64,000 nt of DNA. Origin: Isoetes taiwanensis (taxonomy: Eukaryota; Streptophyta; Lycopodiopsida; Isoetales; Isoetaceae). Under the pieces are notes generated by a model. It was given only the letters and a program-made list of their open reading frames with translations. It was not told the origin of the DNA and did not search any database. Every line of letters starts with the position of its first letter. Position 1 is the stretch's first letter. The stretch covers positions 58,158 through 122,157 of the forward strand of contig JAJEKV010000665.1 of assembly GCA_021234155.1 (NCBI GenBank), given 5' to 3'. Position numbers and translations under genes: made by a program. Below, one piece after another: positions 32,190 to 43,908 of the stretch.

Positions 32190-33990
32190 ATGTGCACCAA
32201 ATCGTTGCCATCTTGCTCAATTATAGTGTTAACTTATGATCTTGCCATGGCTTTGGCTAGGAATACTTCGTCTTTAGACAAATCAATTGTGGATCGCGCC
32301 ATTTCCAACGTGAGTTTGGAAGCAGAGGAAGTAGGTTTTCTCCAACCCATTGAATTTTCCGGGAGATGGCAGGATCAGATTGTCGGAGTTAAAAGGTTGC
32401 ATAACCGGGGAGGTTTGAGCTGCAAAGCATTTGTTGAATGGGTAGAATCCTTGCATGGAATTGTGATTGGAGTTGGGGTTGGCCTTCCTTGCATGGTGAT
32501 GAAGTGTGGTGATGTTGTTTATAGAAGCACATTGCCTAAAAGTGGTTTTGGTGATAACCGCCCCGGAATTACGCTTTTGCCCTATCTCAGTAGCAAAGAT
32601 ACTTGTGGGCAACACGGTGTTGCACCGGATTTTGGGACATGTTTCTGTTAGCACCTTTAGAGAAGCTATCGTGGCCAACATATGCAAAGGTATTTTGTTG
32701 GAGTAAAACAAGCAACCTAAAAATTCAGGAATGATTGATGTCTATGTTCCTTTTGAACTTTGCATGTTTAAGGATGACTTCGTTTTGGAGAAAAAAAATT
32801 GGAGAAGGCGATTTGGAACGGTGTACAAAGCCATCAGATGAGATAAAGAAAAGGTAAGCCGAGAGTAGCACATGTGCAGTCTACTTGAATCCCCTCAGAA
32901 AAGAAGTGAGAAAACATGTGAAATGCATGGTATATGATTTGGGGTCTAGAACTACTTTTTAAGAATAGTCGACATTTAACCACAGTTCCATAGCGGGTTG
33001 GGGTACTAGAGACTTCAGAGAATTGGCCTACGTTAGAGTCTTTAGGAGCAGTTTGATACTCATGCATTAGGTTCTAAAATTGCAATGACAATATTTTTAG
33101 GATGATCCTTTAGTGGTCAAGAAGGCTAATGAGTATGGCGAGGTGGAGGCTTGGATGAACGAACGCGTGTGTTGCTTGAGGCCTTGTCTTTGCAAGTTGT
33201 GCGTGATTATATCTATGGCTTCCTTGAGGTTTAATTTTTTACACTACTCAAATTCTAGTACAACGGCTGAATTTGGTTCTGGTTTTAGCTTCGAAGGGCT
33301 CCTCTGGATTGACTTGTAGTGGTGTATGGTGTATTGCTTTAAGTTACGCATGGGTTTGTCATTTTCATGATGCGTAATTCAAGCAAAAAGAATGAATTCT
33401 CGGCTTGTGTGGAGGTACGAGGGACATAACACCTTATCGAACCTAATGATCAGTAAAAGATTTTCCTTATAATGTATGTGCATCCAAGATTTTTACAAGA
33501 ATTTCTGTCTTGTCAAACACGTCTTCTTAAACAAGTGGGTTGAAATTGTGACAGCACAGGTTGAAGATATGTTGGATACAGATGTAGTTGATCTTCCTGT
33601 GGGACCGTAAAGAGAAAAACGTAATCATAAGAACTATGATGTGCCAAATTTTGAATGCCCTAAGGAGCCTTCACGATCACCGAATAGTCCATGGTGACAT
33701 AAAACCTCAAAACATAATTTTCGGAAGGTTGTTCTTAGAGCTTGTTGCATCTTTCAGTCGTTTCTTTGCTTAATTTGTTTTATGTCATTTTTAGAATCCG
33801 GACATTTAAAATCATTGATCTTGAGCTGCTGCCGACTTGCGGGTGGGAATAAATTACATTCCAAAGGAGTTTCTGCTTTGACGGACCGCGGTGCGTCGAT
33901 TGTATTCATGGATTGACTCCAATTTATGCTTTTCAAGTCTTTTTCTTCACTTGGAGGACCCATCAGTTCCTCCTGCAAAGATTAAACTAG
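32190..33990 (+). pseudogene. STN7: STN7-type thylakoid kinase, 5' portion, broken
   Basis: STN7 phosphorylates light-harvesting antenna proteins during state transitions. Segments in order: VESLHGIVIGVGVGLPC (32440-32492), YRSTLPKSG, YLWAT...FWDMF (32603-32645, shifted), DDFVLEKKIGEGDFG (glycine loop, about 32774-32815), KKANEYGEVEAWMNERV (33119-33170), ALRSLHDHRIVHGDIKPQN (33655-33710) and FKIIDLGAAADLRVGINYIP (33806-33860, with one base missing). The catalytic loop reads HGD instead of HRD. There are at least five one-base shifts, and everything after the LLDPRY region is missing. Introns remain, so it is not a processed copy. Promoter-side flank is a SINE-like element. Confidence 0.75.
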
Positions 33991-34253
33991 TATACACAGA
34001 GCAAGCACATCTGTGTTGTTCCCAACCAACAAAGCAAAATATCATCAACTTTTCAAGTTATCCATGTGTACCCAAAACTTTCTGTTACAAAGATTTACCA
34101 ATTTGGCTTTTGTGTCAAACTTAAGTCAGTGCCAACACCAAAAAGAAACTATTTTATTTTAATAGCTCACATGATTGCTGCAGTAACATCATGTGCCCTG
34201 AGTTGATATAGCTGCTTTCATATGTTTTATCACCTATGTGACATACAGAAAAT

Positions 34254-34560
34254 GCTAGGCTTGGGACCACTAAGAAGCCCGCAGAGCCTTTTCAGAGAAC
34301 AACACCAACTATTTCTGACTGGTAAGACCAAAGCTTTATCAAATTTACCACATGTGATTTATATCTAACCACATGTGATGTTTGTTAAACAACTCCAAGC
34401 TTGGCAAACCTTCCAAAATGCTAAGAATCACCTTCTTATGCCCATTGCAGGTTGGTGATCAGTATTTTGGACAGATGAAACCGCTCCATTTTGGGGCTTT
34501 ACATCACAGGATGTGGTGTTTGCAATATCAAGAAATAAGCAAAGAACATGTCGCGCAAAC
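34254..34560 (+). other. two unassigned exons
   Basis: 34254-34322 (ENARLGTTKKPAEPFQRTTP, then TISDW, donor gtaaga) and 34451-34555 (DETAPFWGFTSQDVVFAI in one frame). APFWGFT with acidic residues ahead faintly recalls one-helix LHC-like proteins, but the NGR helix motif does not follow, so I leave it unnamed. They lie between STN7 and PAM16 pieces on the same strand. Confidence 0.3.
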
Positions 34561-34679
34561 CAATAACAAACTTAGCGGTTGTATGGGTTTAACAAATGTC
34601 ATAACATGTTATACTGCAAGCTTCTTCATTATGTTTGTTAAGATGATGAAGTGTCTGACATTTACAATTCTCGCTGTAG

Positions 34680-35100
34680 ATGCTAATAAGACAGGAGTAG
34701 CTCAAGAGACTTTACAAAATGCGATAACGAAAGGTAGCAAAGCTATGACAGAGCATGAGGCAAGGCTGATTTTAGGCGTCAGTGAAAACACACCTTGGGA
34801 GCAAGTCTTGGAGGTAGGTTCTATTCATTACTTAAGCAAGGTCCGCAAAAAGTTTGGACCCAAATAATTCCTGATTATTAGACTAGAGAGATCATCACCA
34901 GTCCATTGGTGCTCAACCCCAATACATGTCTTCGTGTTGCAAATAAGTCTATCTATGATGCTGCTTCTGATATAAAGTCTGTTTGGCAGAGATACAATCA
35001 TCTTTTTGAGAGAAATGGCAAGATAGGGAGCTTTTATTTGCAGTCTAAAGTGCAAAGAGCAAAGGAGTGTTTAGAATCTGCAACAAGAGAGCAGACGTGA
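34680..35100 (+). CDS. PAM16: PAM16 (TIM16) 3' exons
   Basis: Exon 34680-34813 encodes NKTGVAQETLQNAI, SKAMTEHEARLILGVSE and TPWEQVLE; exon 34990-35100 encodes RYNHLFERNGKIGSFYLQSK, VQRAKECLES and ends TREQT with a stop at 35098-35100. Both are open, and the GAG/AGA join is in phase through GT/AG borders. PAM16 is the J-like partner of the mitochondrial presequence-translocase motor. The J-like region is complete, but the N-terminal exon (membrane-targeting part, ending QALA in the family) was not found in the 2 kb upstream. It may be far away or missing. Confidence 0.75.
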
Positions 35101-35589
35101 ACTCTGGCAATTGCCTTGTAAGCTGCTTATATTTGGTCCTGCTGTTTTAAATGTTATCTTAATCTAAACAGAATGAAGTCGATCCTGTTTACAGCAAGGT
35201 AAATAAGCATGGCCATCATTCTGTTCTTAAATTGTTGAATGTTGGTCAAGTAAACTTAATTGGTTCAACCACCAATTAAAATTGTAGTAATTGCATTCCC
35301 CAAATTGGGTTTTGTGCATGGACGTGCCAAGCAACTGTACCCAAATAGGATCTCAAAAGATGTTTGCCATGTAATACTGAACTCTTATGTCTTCTCTTGC
35401 TTGTATTATTGTGTGTCATGAGGTTATGCTTTGTTTTACATGCCATTGGGGTGTGTTGACGCTTGAAATAGGCAAAGCAGATTTAGGTTCTTTGTAAGTC
35501 CGCTTTGCAAATGAAAGAGAGTAAGCGTGTTTGGATTCCATGTTGTATACAACGTTTTGTTTCTATGTAGGGAATGTAGAATTGAACTG

Positions 35590-36165
35590 ATTTTTGGGTC
35601 CATGGAGACCAAAATGGTCTATAGACGACCCAATACGAAGTTTGAAAACCAATGGAGGGCATCAGAATTGTGGCAGACTTGGCAAAGCGTTTGAGAAAGA
35701 GTGGTAAATAGAAAGAGATGTCAAACTGAATAAAACATTTGGGAGGCTTATATGGAGAATATTCAGAGGTAATATAAGTTCCAATAGAGTTGAAAATGGC
35801 AGAAAAACAATCTTCATTTCAATATATGGGGTATAATTCACTCATATTAGAAGCAATGCAAAATTTACCAAATTCATTGATGGGAAGCAAAGGGCTCCAT
35901 CTACGAAAGCATAGTTGAAATGTGTCAAAAGTTGATCCACTTGAGTCTTTAACAAAAGTTTATAATTCTAGGTTTCCACATTCGACTAGAAGATAGGGAT
36001 ACATTAGCCAATAAATGGAGTTAACTGAGATCTCTTTATGAAGTCTGAGCAGTTGATTCCATAATTTTTTAATTTTGGCATAGTGGTTGAGGAGTTCTTG
36101 TTCCCAACAAATTCTTCTAACTAAGAATTAATGATTTCTGTCTCAAATTCAACACAGCTTGGAAT
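35590..36165 (-). pseudogene. LINE ORF1 fragment
   Basis: Parallels 22590-23000: the plus-strand text around 35745-35880 (AATATTCAGAGGTAATATAA, then CAATCTTCATTTCAATATAT) matches the LINE ORF1 stretch at 22680-22790, whose minus strand encodes the SELSPIYWNED region. Broken and short. Confidence 0.55.
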
Positions 36166-36720
36166 AAACAACATCTCATTCAAATATAAATATTTCAAAG
36201 AGAGCACGAGGAGACATTACAACAAAGAGATTCGGTTTTAAGTGCTAGAAATTTTGGAAACGCATCAGAAAATGGTCATATAAGACCTCGAAGCACAGAA
36301 AGTATAGCCGGAGCTTCTGCTGCTGTTGAGCCCAGTGAAGGAAGATCATCTCAACAGATGGGATAGGAAAGCTTCTTGGAGGCATTAAACAACGTCTGTT
36401 GTCCTTTAAATTTCAATCCATATGGAATCAGGAACAAGATCCTATTCGGTATTCCCATCAACTTAGCATATTCAAATGTTTATGTGGTTGTTTTATTGGC
36501 ACTTGCGAGTACTGATATTTGCCTTGGAGAAGGCTCAACAACTCAAGTGCTTTTATCATCAGTTTCAGCAATATGCAGACCTGATTATGCTAAAGGTATT
36601 TTGTTTGTTTTACTTTGCTCATTTATGTGGAGAAAAAATAAATAGAGCTTTTATTATCTGTTATAGGTACAGTGTCTGGATCAACGTCATTTGCTGATAA
36701 GATTTGGAAGTACTGAGGTG
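36166..36720 (+). other. unassigned plus-strand coding trace
   Basis: One frame reads SVLSARNFGNASENGHIRPR, then STESIAGASAAVEPSEGRSS before a one-base break near 36362; the next frame reads FLEALNNVCCPLNFNPYGIR. This looks like a polar linker followed by a folded part of a large protein. I do not recognise it. Confidence 0.35.
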
Positions 36721-36950
36721 ATTTACATCTTTTGAATGTCATTGAGTTTATATTCTCCTTACATTAGGGGTCACGCAATACAGATATGCAGACATTAATT
36801 TTCATGGTTTACAACTTTGAGACAACAGAAATTCTAGAATTTGAGCAGGTTTGTGACTTTGAATCTCTTGGCAACTATTTTAAGGGTTGAAAACATGTTG
36901 CATCTTTGGTAATTGACAGAATTCATCTGAAGAGTTTCTTCAGTTTTATG

Positions 36951-37500
36951 CATTAGGGTTTTTTTGAGATTAAAAAAGGGCCTTCAAAACATGCCAACTA
37001 AGCCAAATGAAGATAAATGAACTACCAATCAGAAATCAGAGCCTGACGGGTCCAGTCATCAAAACTGTTATAACTAACTCACTGGATCACATTTTCTAGC
37101 ATAACTCTTGATAGAAAAGTTCAAATGAGCTCTGGTTTAGTGCAATAGATAGATCTCGTTGAGATCTTTCCAACCTTAGGTGCTTTGCACATATTTTAAC
37201 TACTTATGATTGTCAAAACTCCAAAAAATATGGTTTTTACCATTTTTTACTATCCTACGGGGTTAAAAGATATGCAAACTACCCAAGGTTGGAAAGATCT
37301 CAACGAGATCTATCTATTGCACCAAACAAGAGCTCATTTGGACTTTTCTATCAACACTTATGCTAAAAAATGTGATCCAGTGAGTTAGTTATAACTGTTT
37401 TGCTGACTGGATTACCAGTTCTGTTTTCTGATTGGTAGTTCATATAGCTTAGTCAGCAGTTCTTAGAAGGCCCTTTTATGATCTCAAAAAATCCCTAATG
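36951..37500. mobile_element. 550-bp foldback element
   Basis: The termini CATTAGGGTTTTTTTGAGAT (left) and the inverted ATCTCAAAAAATCCCTAATG (right) open arms of roughly 220 bases. Inside, CAATAGATAGATCTCGTTGA (37142-37161) is repeated exactly in reverse near 37300-37320, and ACTACCAATCAGAAA pairs with the right-hand CTGATTGGTAGT. Non-coding. No certain target duplication. It sits between plus-strand exons, probably in an intron. Confidence 0.7.
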
Positions 37501-37685
37501 AAAATTTCTGCAATTTTTTTCGTGTACCCCAACAGTCTATGCGATATATAACGTCATATTCAAATAATGTTTTAAAGCGGGTCCAACTATGAAAGCAGAG
37601 ACTTGCAAAGATATATCATCATGCACAGGCAAATTCATCCAGAGGTCTTTGTATCATCTTTGTTACTGATGCTGCTCATTTGCAG

Positions 37686-38019
37686 GTTATTATTAGGACA
37701 CTTGCAATATTGTCATTTAATGCACAATCACAAAACCCATTGGCGTTTTTAGATCATTCACTTTTTAATTCAGATGAAAAGGTATGTATGGCATCAACAA
37801 TGAAACTAGTAGCAAAGGAAATAATTGCACCATAGATTCATGTTTAAAGGAATATATTTGTCTTTAGGAAATTGATTGTTGAGCTGTTCTTTGCTAACCA
37901 AGTTGTGCCTACTTTTGTTCTTGTAGATTCTTTAGAGTGTCATATCATTGGCATAGAGAATACTATCAAGTTCACTTCTACAAGACGTCCTAATGTGCTG
38001 AGGTTCAAGATTAAACCAG
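37686..38019 (+). other. unassigned exons of the same gene remains
   Basis: 37686-37781 is a clean 32-codon exon (VIIRTLAILSFNAQSQNPLA, then FLDHSLFNSDEK) between cag and gtatg. The sequence up to 38019 is open (VDSLECHIIGIENTIKF, then RRPNVLRFKIKPG, donor gtaact). The second part looks like a beta-rich segment. Protein family not recognised. Confidence 0.4.
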
Positions 38020-38130
38020 GTAACTCACAAACCTTGTACTTTTATGTTTTTTTATGTAGTTTGCATCCTACGAGCATATCATTCTTCATTTGGAATAACT
38101 GTTTGGATTGGTTGGTAGAAAGTTTGATTG

Positions 38131-38212
38131 ATTGTGAAAACATGACTTTGAAGTATGATTTAAGCCACTTTACCCTCCGGCCATGGAGGGCAACCCTCCG
38201 TGCGCAGCACCT
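38131..38212 (-). repeat. short repeat shared with 21262-21320
   Basis: AAAACATGACTTTGAAGT, TGATTTAAGCCACTT and a GGAGGGCAACCCTCC palindrome. It directly abuts the LINE A-tail at 38213. Confidence 0.5.
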
Positions 38213-39235
38213 TGTTTTTTTTTTTTTTTTTGAGTGAATGGGGTTTTTTTAATTAATTATAGAAAAAGGTACAACATAGTGAGTGAGCCTTTATAGGTAG
38301 GCTACTCATGATAAAGCATGCAAATAAATACAAATGAAGTAGGTGCTGTTGAAAGCACATAGCAGATCTGTTATATGCAGATCTGTTTCTTGTCAAAAAA
38401 GGGAGAGGTGCAAGTCAATGATGTGGAAGAGTGGGGTGATTTGTGTGGAAATGGTAGGTGTTTAGGAATTCATGGTGAGCTCGTAAATTAGGCTGAAGTA
38501 TAAGAGTGTTGCCATTTCCCCAGTTTAGCTCGATGTCGACTGTCTGCATTGGTGGTGGACATCAAAATTATCAAAGTGCCATATGCATCCGCTGGGCATT
38601 TTGTGATGATAATAGCATTCCATCGTAGTACTCAAAAGCTGCCGATCCGTCATTCTTCTTTGTTGCTTTCCATGAACCACCATATTTGATGCATAAGATA
38701 TGTGCCTCTGCAGTAATTCTATAGCCCATTCTAGTTCATCATCGGGGATATCAATTATATCTATATCTGTGATGCCCCTAAGCGTGGCTTTGCCCACATG
38801 TCATGAGTGTATTGAATATGGTGTACCAATCTCTACCACAGGAACAATCTATATTTAGCGGGGTTCCACTAAAGTTCCAATGTCTACGCTAAGGTTCCTC
38901 ATGTAATCTCTGAATATTTTGTATGTTTGTGGGGACTACGGATTGTTGGTATTCAAAATCTGAGGCAAATTGCTCGTCAGAGATGCTCGCCCGGTGGTCT
39001 CGGAAATAGAGGAACCGGTACACCATTAGCATCAATCTTGGCGAGTTTGAGATCCTCTTTGATCCAGAGAGAGTGTATCCCAGTTTGGAGCAAAGTAGTG
39101 AAGTGGTTCATATCTTTTGACGGAGGATCTTGGGATCGAGATGGAATGCACTTAAGCGTGAGAGTAGAGCGCCCCTTTGAGCGCGAGGAAGGAGCATGAA
39201 ATTGTGAAGGAGCGAAAAGAGAATTTGAATTTAGG
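38213..39235 (-). mobile_element. LINE fragment, internally deleted
   Basis: A long T run (38213-38230) is the A-tail of a minus-strand LINE. The 3' untranslated part (38232-38330) matches 2350-2450, and the coding tail 38525-38797 (ELEWAIELLQRHI, MECYYHH) matches 2877-3050. Beyond a short unrelated stretch, 38930-39060 encodes an ORF1 N-terminus like that at 23205. The whole middle (endonuclease, RT) is absent. Confidence 0.65.
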
Positions 39236-41690
39236 GTGACGGGCCATGTAAAAGTTTATTTTTTTTGGGAAAATTCGCCATAAATTTCACCACATGTTTC
39301 ACCACGTGTTTCAGTTTCTGTCTCTTCCCCCGAGAGAGAGATCCTTCTGAACAGCTTTTCCACTGAAATGCTTTCCTTTTCCTTAAATTCTCTCGGTCCC
39401 ATCAATTCCTCTCATCATCCTTTAGGCGGCAGTACCGTACCTTCGGGCAAAAAATCATTATGGGATGGCAAAAATTAATGACCTCGGGCAACCCAAAAGG
39501 CCGAAGTTGCCATTCTTCTTGCTCCCCGGCCAGAGTTCACGGTTTACGGTTCTGGTTCACAGTTTACGGTTCTGATTTACACATGAGCTAATTCAGCAGA
39601 CATGGCCAACTTCACCTCTTGGATCTGCAAAATGATGGCACTTTCAGGAATGGGACAATGTCACCAGAGAAGAAGAGCCCATGATACCTAGGCGTCTTTG
39701 TCCGATTTTCACCCATGCGAGAATGGATGGACATTCTCGAACAGCGAAATTTCTCTATTCCTCGGATGAGAATATGACCACGGCAATGTTGAAAACTCTC
39801 ACCGGGGAGAATGAATTGTACACCAAACCTCCCGGATCTCTCAACTTTCTCACGCTTCCTTGAAATTTTTACACACCAAGCATCTTTGGCCTATTCCTCC
39901 TACTATTGACCGGGGATGCGCAAGGTTGAAACCTTTTGCGCTTTAATGGCTACCAAGCCTTTACGCTAGACATGTTACGCTTTTGTTATGATAGGTTGTT
40001 TCTGGAGGAACAATTTTCCTTCACTTTGGGGATATGTTCTATCATCACAAGGGCTTACGGGATGCACATGGAGAAGTCTGCTATTACGTTTGGTAACCTT
40101 TTGCACCATTATGGTTTTGCTTTCCCTCCGAATGGGATGATATATTTCGGCAAAGCTGACCCGGTTAACAAAATTTGGACCCGGATCTCTTTTGATAGAT
40201 GCACGGGAATGAAAGCAAGTGTATATAAAAAATTTTGTTGCTCATGTAATCGAAATGTTTAATAGAAATCGACTTGTAATCGAAATGTAACCTTATGTAA
40301 TCATTTTATATGTTTAATATAAATCTTCACTCTTCAATCTCTCCTTTGTTTAATTGGTGAGGTGAAAGTGACACCCTGAAAAATTACATTAAGGATGAAC
40401 AGAATGGGATGGAGAATCATTGGAAATCTGTCACATCAAATGCAAGGTCAATCATTCAAAAGTGTTTGTGCGGGGAAGCATTGGGGAAACCCTTAATCTA
40501 GTTTTGCATGCGGACATTGGCTTATCCCAATCCAGCTATGGCGGAAGAAAGCGAGAAGGAGAACACGAGCACAAACAATTTCGCCAGTTCAAATGCGAGT
40601 AAGATCACGGTAGGACCTATCTTGGAGCAAATAAACCAGGAACAGGAGAGATATTAGAGGAGTGGAGGACCCATGAATTCGAGGTATTCTAGGCTTAAAA
40701 CATAGGTTAATTCGATGGGCTTAAAGAATTAGAAACCCAAGGCGTTGATAGGATTTGCCTTTCTTTGTAGTAGATGTTGTTTTACCAGATGATGTTGTTT
40801 ACGGATGCGATCGGGGAGACTTAATGAGCCGGTGCAACCAAATGTGGTTCAGGGGTGGCGTATGATTTCGAGGATGAGTTCGCGACTCCCTCCATGCTTG
40901 AGGAAGAGGATATGTTCATCCAACTAAAGCAGAAATGATCCATGCTTCACCATTAAAAAAGTGCTCAACGGGCGGATGCATGGAGACACAACAACTGAGA
41001 CAATACTTTATGAATCAGATCATAAGTGGGAGCGAAACGAGAAGCTCATGTTTCTTTGGATTACACCAACTATTCAAATGAGAAACACTTGATGAAATCT
41101 TGAACATACTTGGAAGAAGAAGAGTTACGAGATCTCACAATGCGGGGATCTTCGATTGAGGCCCGAAGCGTATGTCATCATTAACCTCTTCAAAATAGCT
41201 ATTATTATATCTCTAATGCATTTTGATAATACTAGAAGCTCGGGGTTATAGTTTTCCCGATTTTTTACGCATACTTCATTTCATAAGAAGTATGAACTAT
41301 TCTAGGGTATGGTAGATTTCCATATGTATTTTTCTCCCTTTGAAATATAAAAACAACGTTTGCATCACCACAGCTTCACCACGTTTTCACCACCGGCTTT
41401 CACCTGCAGATTTCACCATAATCGGCCGGGGCATTGACCATTTTTTTGACCCGGTCGAGAAAATGGAATGGCTCTCAATTCTGATAGTATCTTGGTGATT
41501 TTGGTGATAGCAATATATGGATCCCAAATTAGGTCCCTGAATTGATATGAGGCCAAAATTCATTAAGCTCTGCTTTGTGCAAAGATTCTTGCAAGGCCAC
41601 TAACTTTTTGCTTCGTGGGAATTACGTGTTTTTCTTTTAGGTTTTCTTTTCAGGTTTCTTTTGGGAATTTTGGGAAAGAGGAAGGGGGGC
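39236..41690. other. CG-richer patch, unassigned
   Basis: Plus-strand frames at 39681-39863 and 39936-40262 (MRFNGYQAFTLDMLRFCYDR) and scattered others do not resemble families I know. Composition and many short breaks look like a decayed or captured gene. Confidence 0.3.
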
Positions 41691-42440
41691 GTTTGCATGC
41701 ATGCCACCTAGGCCTTAACATGCCACAAGTAAAGGGTCAAGCATGCCACATAGACCGAAAGTATTAGGAAAATCCACTACTTGTGGCAATTGTGTAAAGG
41801 GTTCTGTATAGATACTTTTATGAATATAAAGAAGTTTCGCTTTTTGCATTCTCATTTTTTATGCTTGATTCTGAAATTTGTACTTGAATGTTGAATGAAT
41901 TCCAAGGTATAACTGGATTAAATGAATTAAACTGAATTAAACTTGCACAAGGCACATTAGACATATGGGTGAGATCAAAGAAAGGCACTAAGGCACGTGG
42001 TATCATTTTTTAGAAACAAAGGGCTGTGGTAAAAGCAATTAGAAATTTACATAAGGCACAAACTTACACAAGACACAAAGCTATTACAAACATTTTTTTG
42101 GATTAAACAAAAGGCACAAGGCACGGATTATAGTCGGCACAAGGCCATCATATGTTAAAAGCAGAAAATACCGAATACCAAATTAGAAATTTACACAAGG
42201 TTCAAAAGGCACAAGGCCATCATATATTCAAAAAGGCACTAAGGCCATCATATATTTATAAAAGAGGCACTAAGCACTGTATCACAAGGGGGTGAGTTCA
42301 CAAGGGGGTGAGATCAACAAGGGGGTGAGATCAAATGAAGGCACTAAGGCCTATATACCATCTGTTTTAAAAAAAAAAATACAAAGGCACAAAAAGGCAC
42401 GCAGAGACTAACTTGATCAAAAAAAAAAAAAAAGGTGCAC
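41690..42440. repeat. dispersed AAGGCACAAGGC phrases
   Basis: ACAAGGCACA, AAGGCCATCATAT and AAGGCACTAAGGC recur many times (42050-42420), and GGGGGTGAGATCA is tripled at 42289-42335. A degenerate short-period repeat, not a clean array. Confidence 0.45.
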
Positions 42441-42499
42441 AGTAGGGACTTCAAGCTTCATCGTAAGAAAGAGTGAAGAAAATTAGTTTAAAAATAAAA

Positions 42500-43010
42500 A
42501 GAAAGCAAAAATTTAATGCATGCATGCTACTTATTACGTAGAAAATTTTGGAGTTCAAAAAATTCATGTTCTTCTTCATCTTCTACCTCTTCTTCTTCTT
42601 GGCCCGGTCTTCGCTCCATTAGTTATCGGAATCTTGGAAATTTTTGGGGATCATCGGGAAGAAGATTCATCGGAGGAATCGAAAGTGGGAGGATTCCACC
42701 TCTCGAAGCTCAGAAAGATCTTGAGCTTTGAGGAAGAGGTGGAATCTAATCGAGCTCTTAGGCTTAGGGGCTCGGGTAGTAGGCTCTCGGGATCGGGCTC
42801 CGCAAATGAAAAATTGGCTAAGATCCTATGCCATAAGCGCAAGGATCTCAGCCAAAGGGATTGATAGCGTTTCCGCGCCTATGAGGGCGAGGGAGGCAAG
42901 AGAGGGAGAGGCATTTTGGAGGGAGGCTGGGCTTCAACATTCTGTTGGAAGGAATTGGACGATGCTTCTCCTTCACGACCATAGCCTATAAAGGCTGGCG
43001 TGAAATTAAT
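42500..43010 (+). other. possible gene fragment, unassigned
   Basis: Three overlapping plus-strand frames (42516-42731, 42520-42864, 42728-42991) hint at a coding stretch with shifts. Polar, serine- and arginine-rich. No family recognised. Confidence 0.25.
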
Positions 43011-43148
43011 TTCGTAGGCTACGATTTTAGGATTTCGTACCATTAGTATCTTAATCGTAATGATTTAGTAGGATATACTAATAATAACCTCGAAATGACC
43101 ATTAATTTATTTTTCTAAAAAACATAAAAAATATATATATTATCAATC

Positions 43149-43825
43149 TTATATATGTTCTTATGTTTGTCGCCGCTTTATCCGATCGGATTGATCCAGA
43201 GATCAAAGCGGCTCTCGTGGCTTTGGGAAGTATTACGTGGTCGGATGGTTTGGGAGTTCCTATATATATTCTATATAGACGATCCTACGGTCCAGGTTGA
43301 TTTCATTCTATATAAATTCTATATAGCCTTTGATTTGATCTGACATTTATATATAGGTTATATATGTTCTTATGTTTGTCCCATTGAATCCGGCCGTTGA
43401 TCCAAGATCCTACGGCTCACATGGCTTTGGGACGTATCCTATGGCCCAGATGGCTTGGGGGTTCTTATATAGACTATATGTAACGATCCTACGGTCCATG
43501 TTGATCTGATCCTGACCGTCGATCCGAGATCCTACGGCTCAGGTGGCTTGGCACATATCTTACGGTCCACATAGCTTTGGGAATTATATGTGACAGATCC
43601 TACGGCTCATATTGCTTTTATATGGTGAGATCTTGATCGTTGATCGAGTCTAAGATCCTAAGGCTCATGTTGAATGCTCGTCCCTTAAGGAAAGGCTTTT
43701 AAAATTTTTTATGTTATTGGGGGGATTCGAACCCTGGACCTCAACCCCCCAAACACCCCACTCTAACCACTAGACCAAGCATTAATTCCATGAATGATTT
43801 ATGTTTCAAATATACTTAAGGGTAA
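43149..43825 (-). mobile_element. tRNA-headed SINE, copy a (with duplicated 3' end)
   Basis: On the minus strand: a 45-base leader (TTACCCTTAAGTATATTTGA), a tRNA-like head (43780-43719), a T/A-rich linker, a body with repeated GATCCTACGG-type motifs, and the end CGACAAACATAAGAACATAT. That end occurs twice, at 43358-43380 and 43149-43172, so the element carries an extra copy of its 3' half. Matches copies at 55733-56162 and 59863-60304. Only a short TA run (43126-43141) follows. Confidence 0.7.
43719..43780 (-). other. tRNA-like head of SINE copy a
   Basis: Minus strand: TTGGTCTAGTGGTTAGAGTG gives box A (TGGTCTAGTGG) and, 30 bases on, GGGTTCGAATCCCCCC gives a perfect box B with a 5-bp T stem. 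Anticodon arm is replaced by a G-run. Functions as an internal pol III promoter in SINEs; not a tRNA gene. Confidence 0.7.
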
Positions 43826-43908
43826 TCCTATATTATAAAATTATATTGAATGTCTGTTGTGTATGGTGCCCTAAATCTAACGATCTAGAATATTTTGCCC
43901 TAAACTTT

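Noticed and set aside
34451-34560. LHC-like one-helix protein exon (APFWGFT)
   Set aside because: The NGR/ExxxGR membrane helix expected next is absent, so the resemblance is too short to name.
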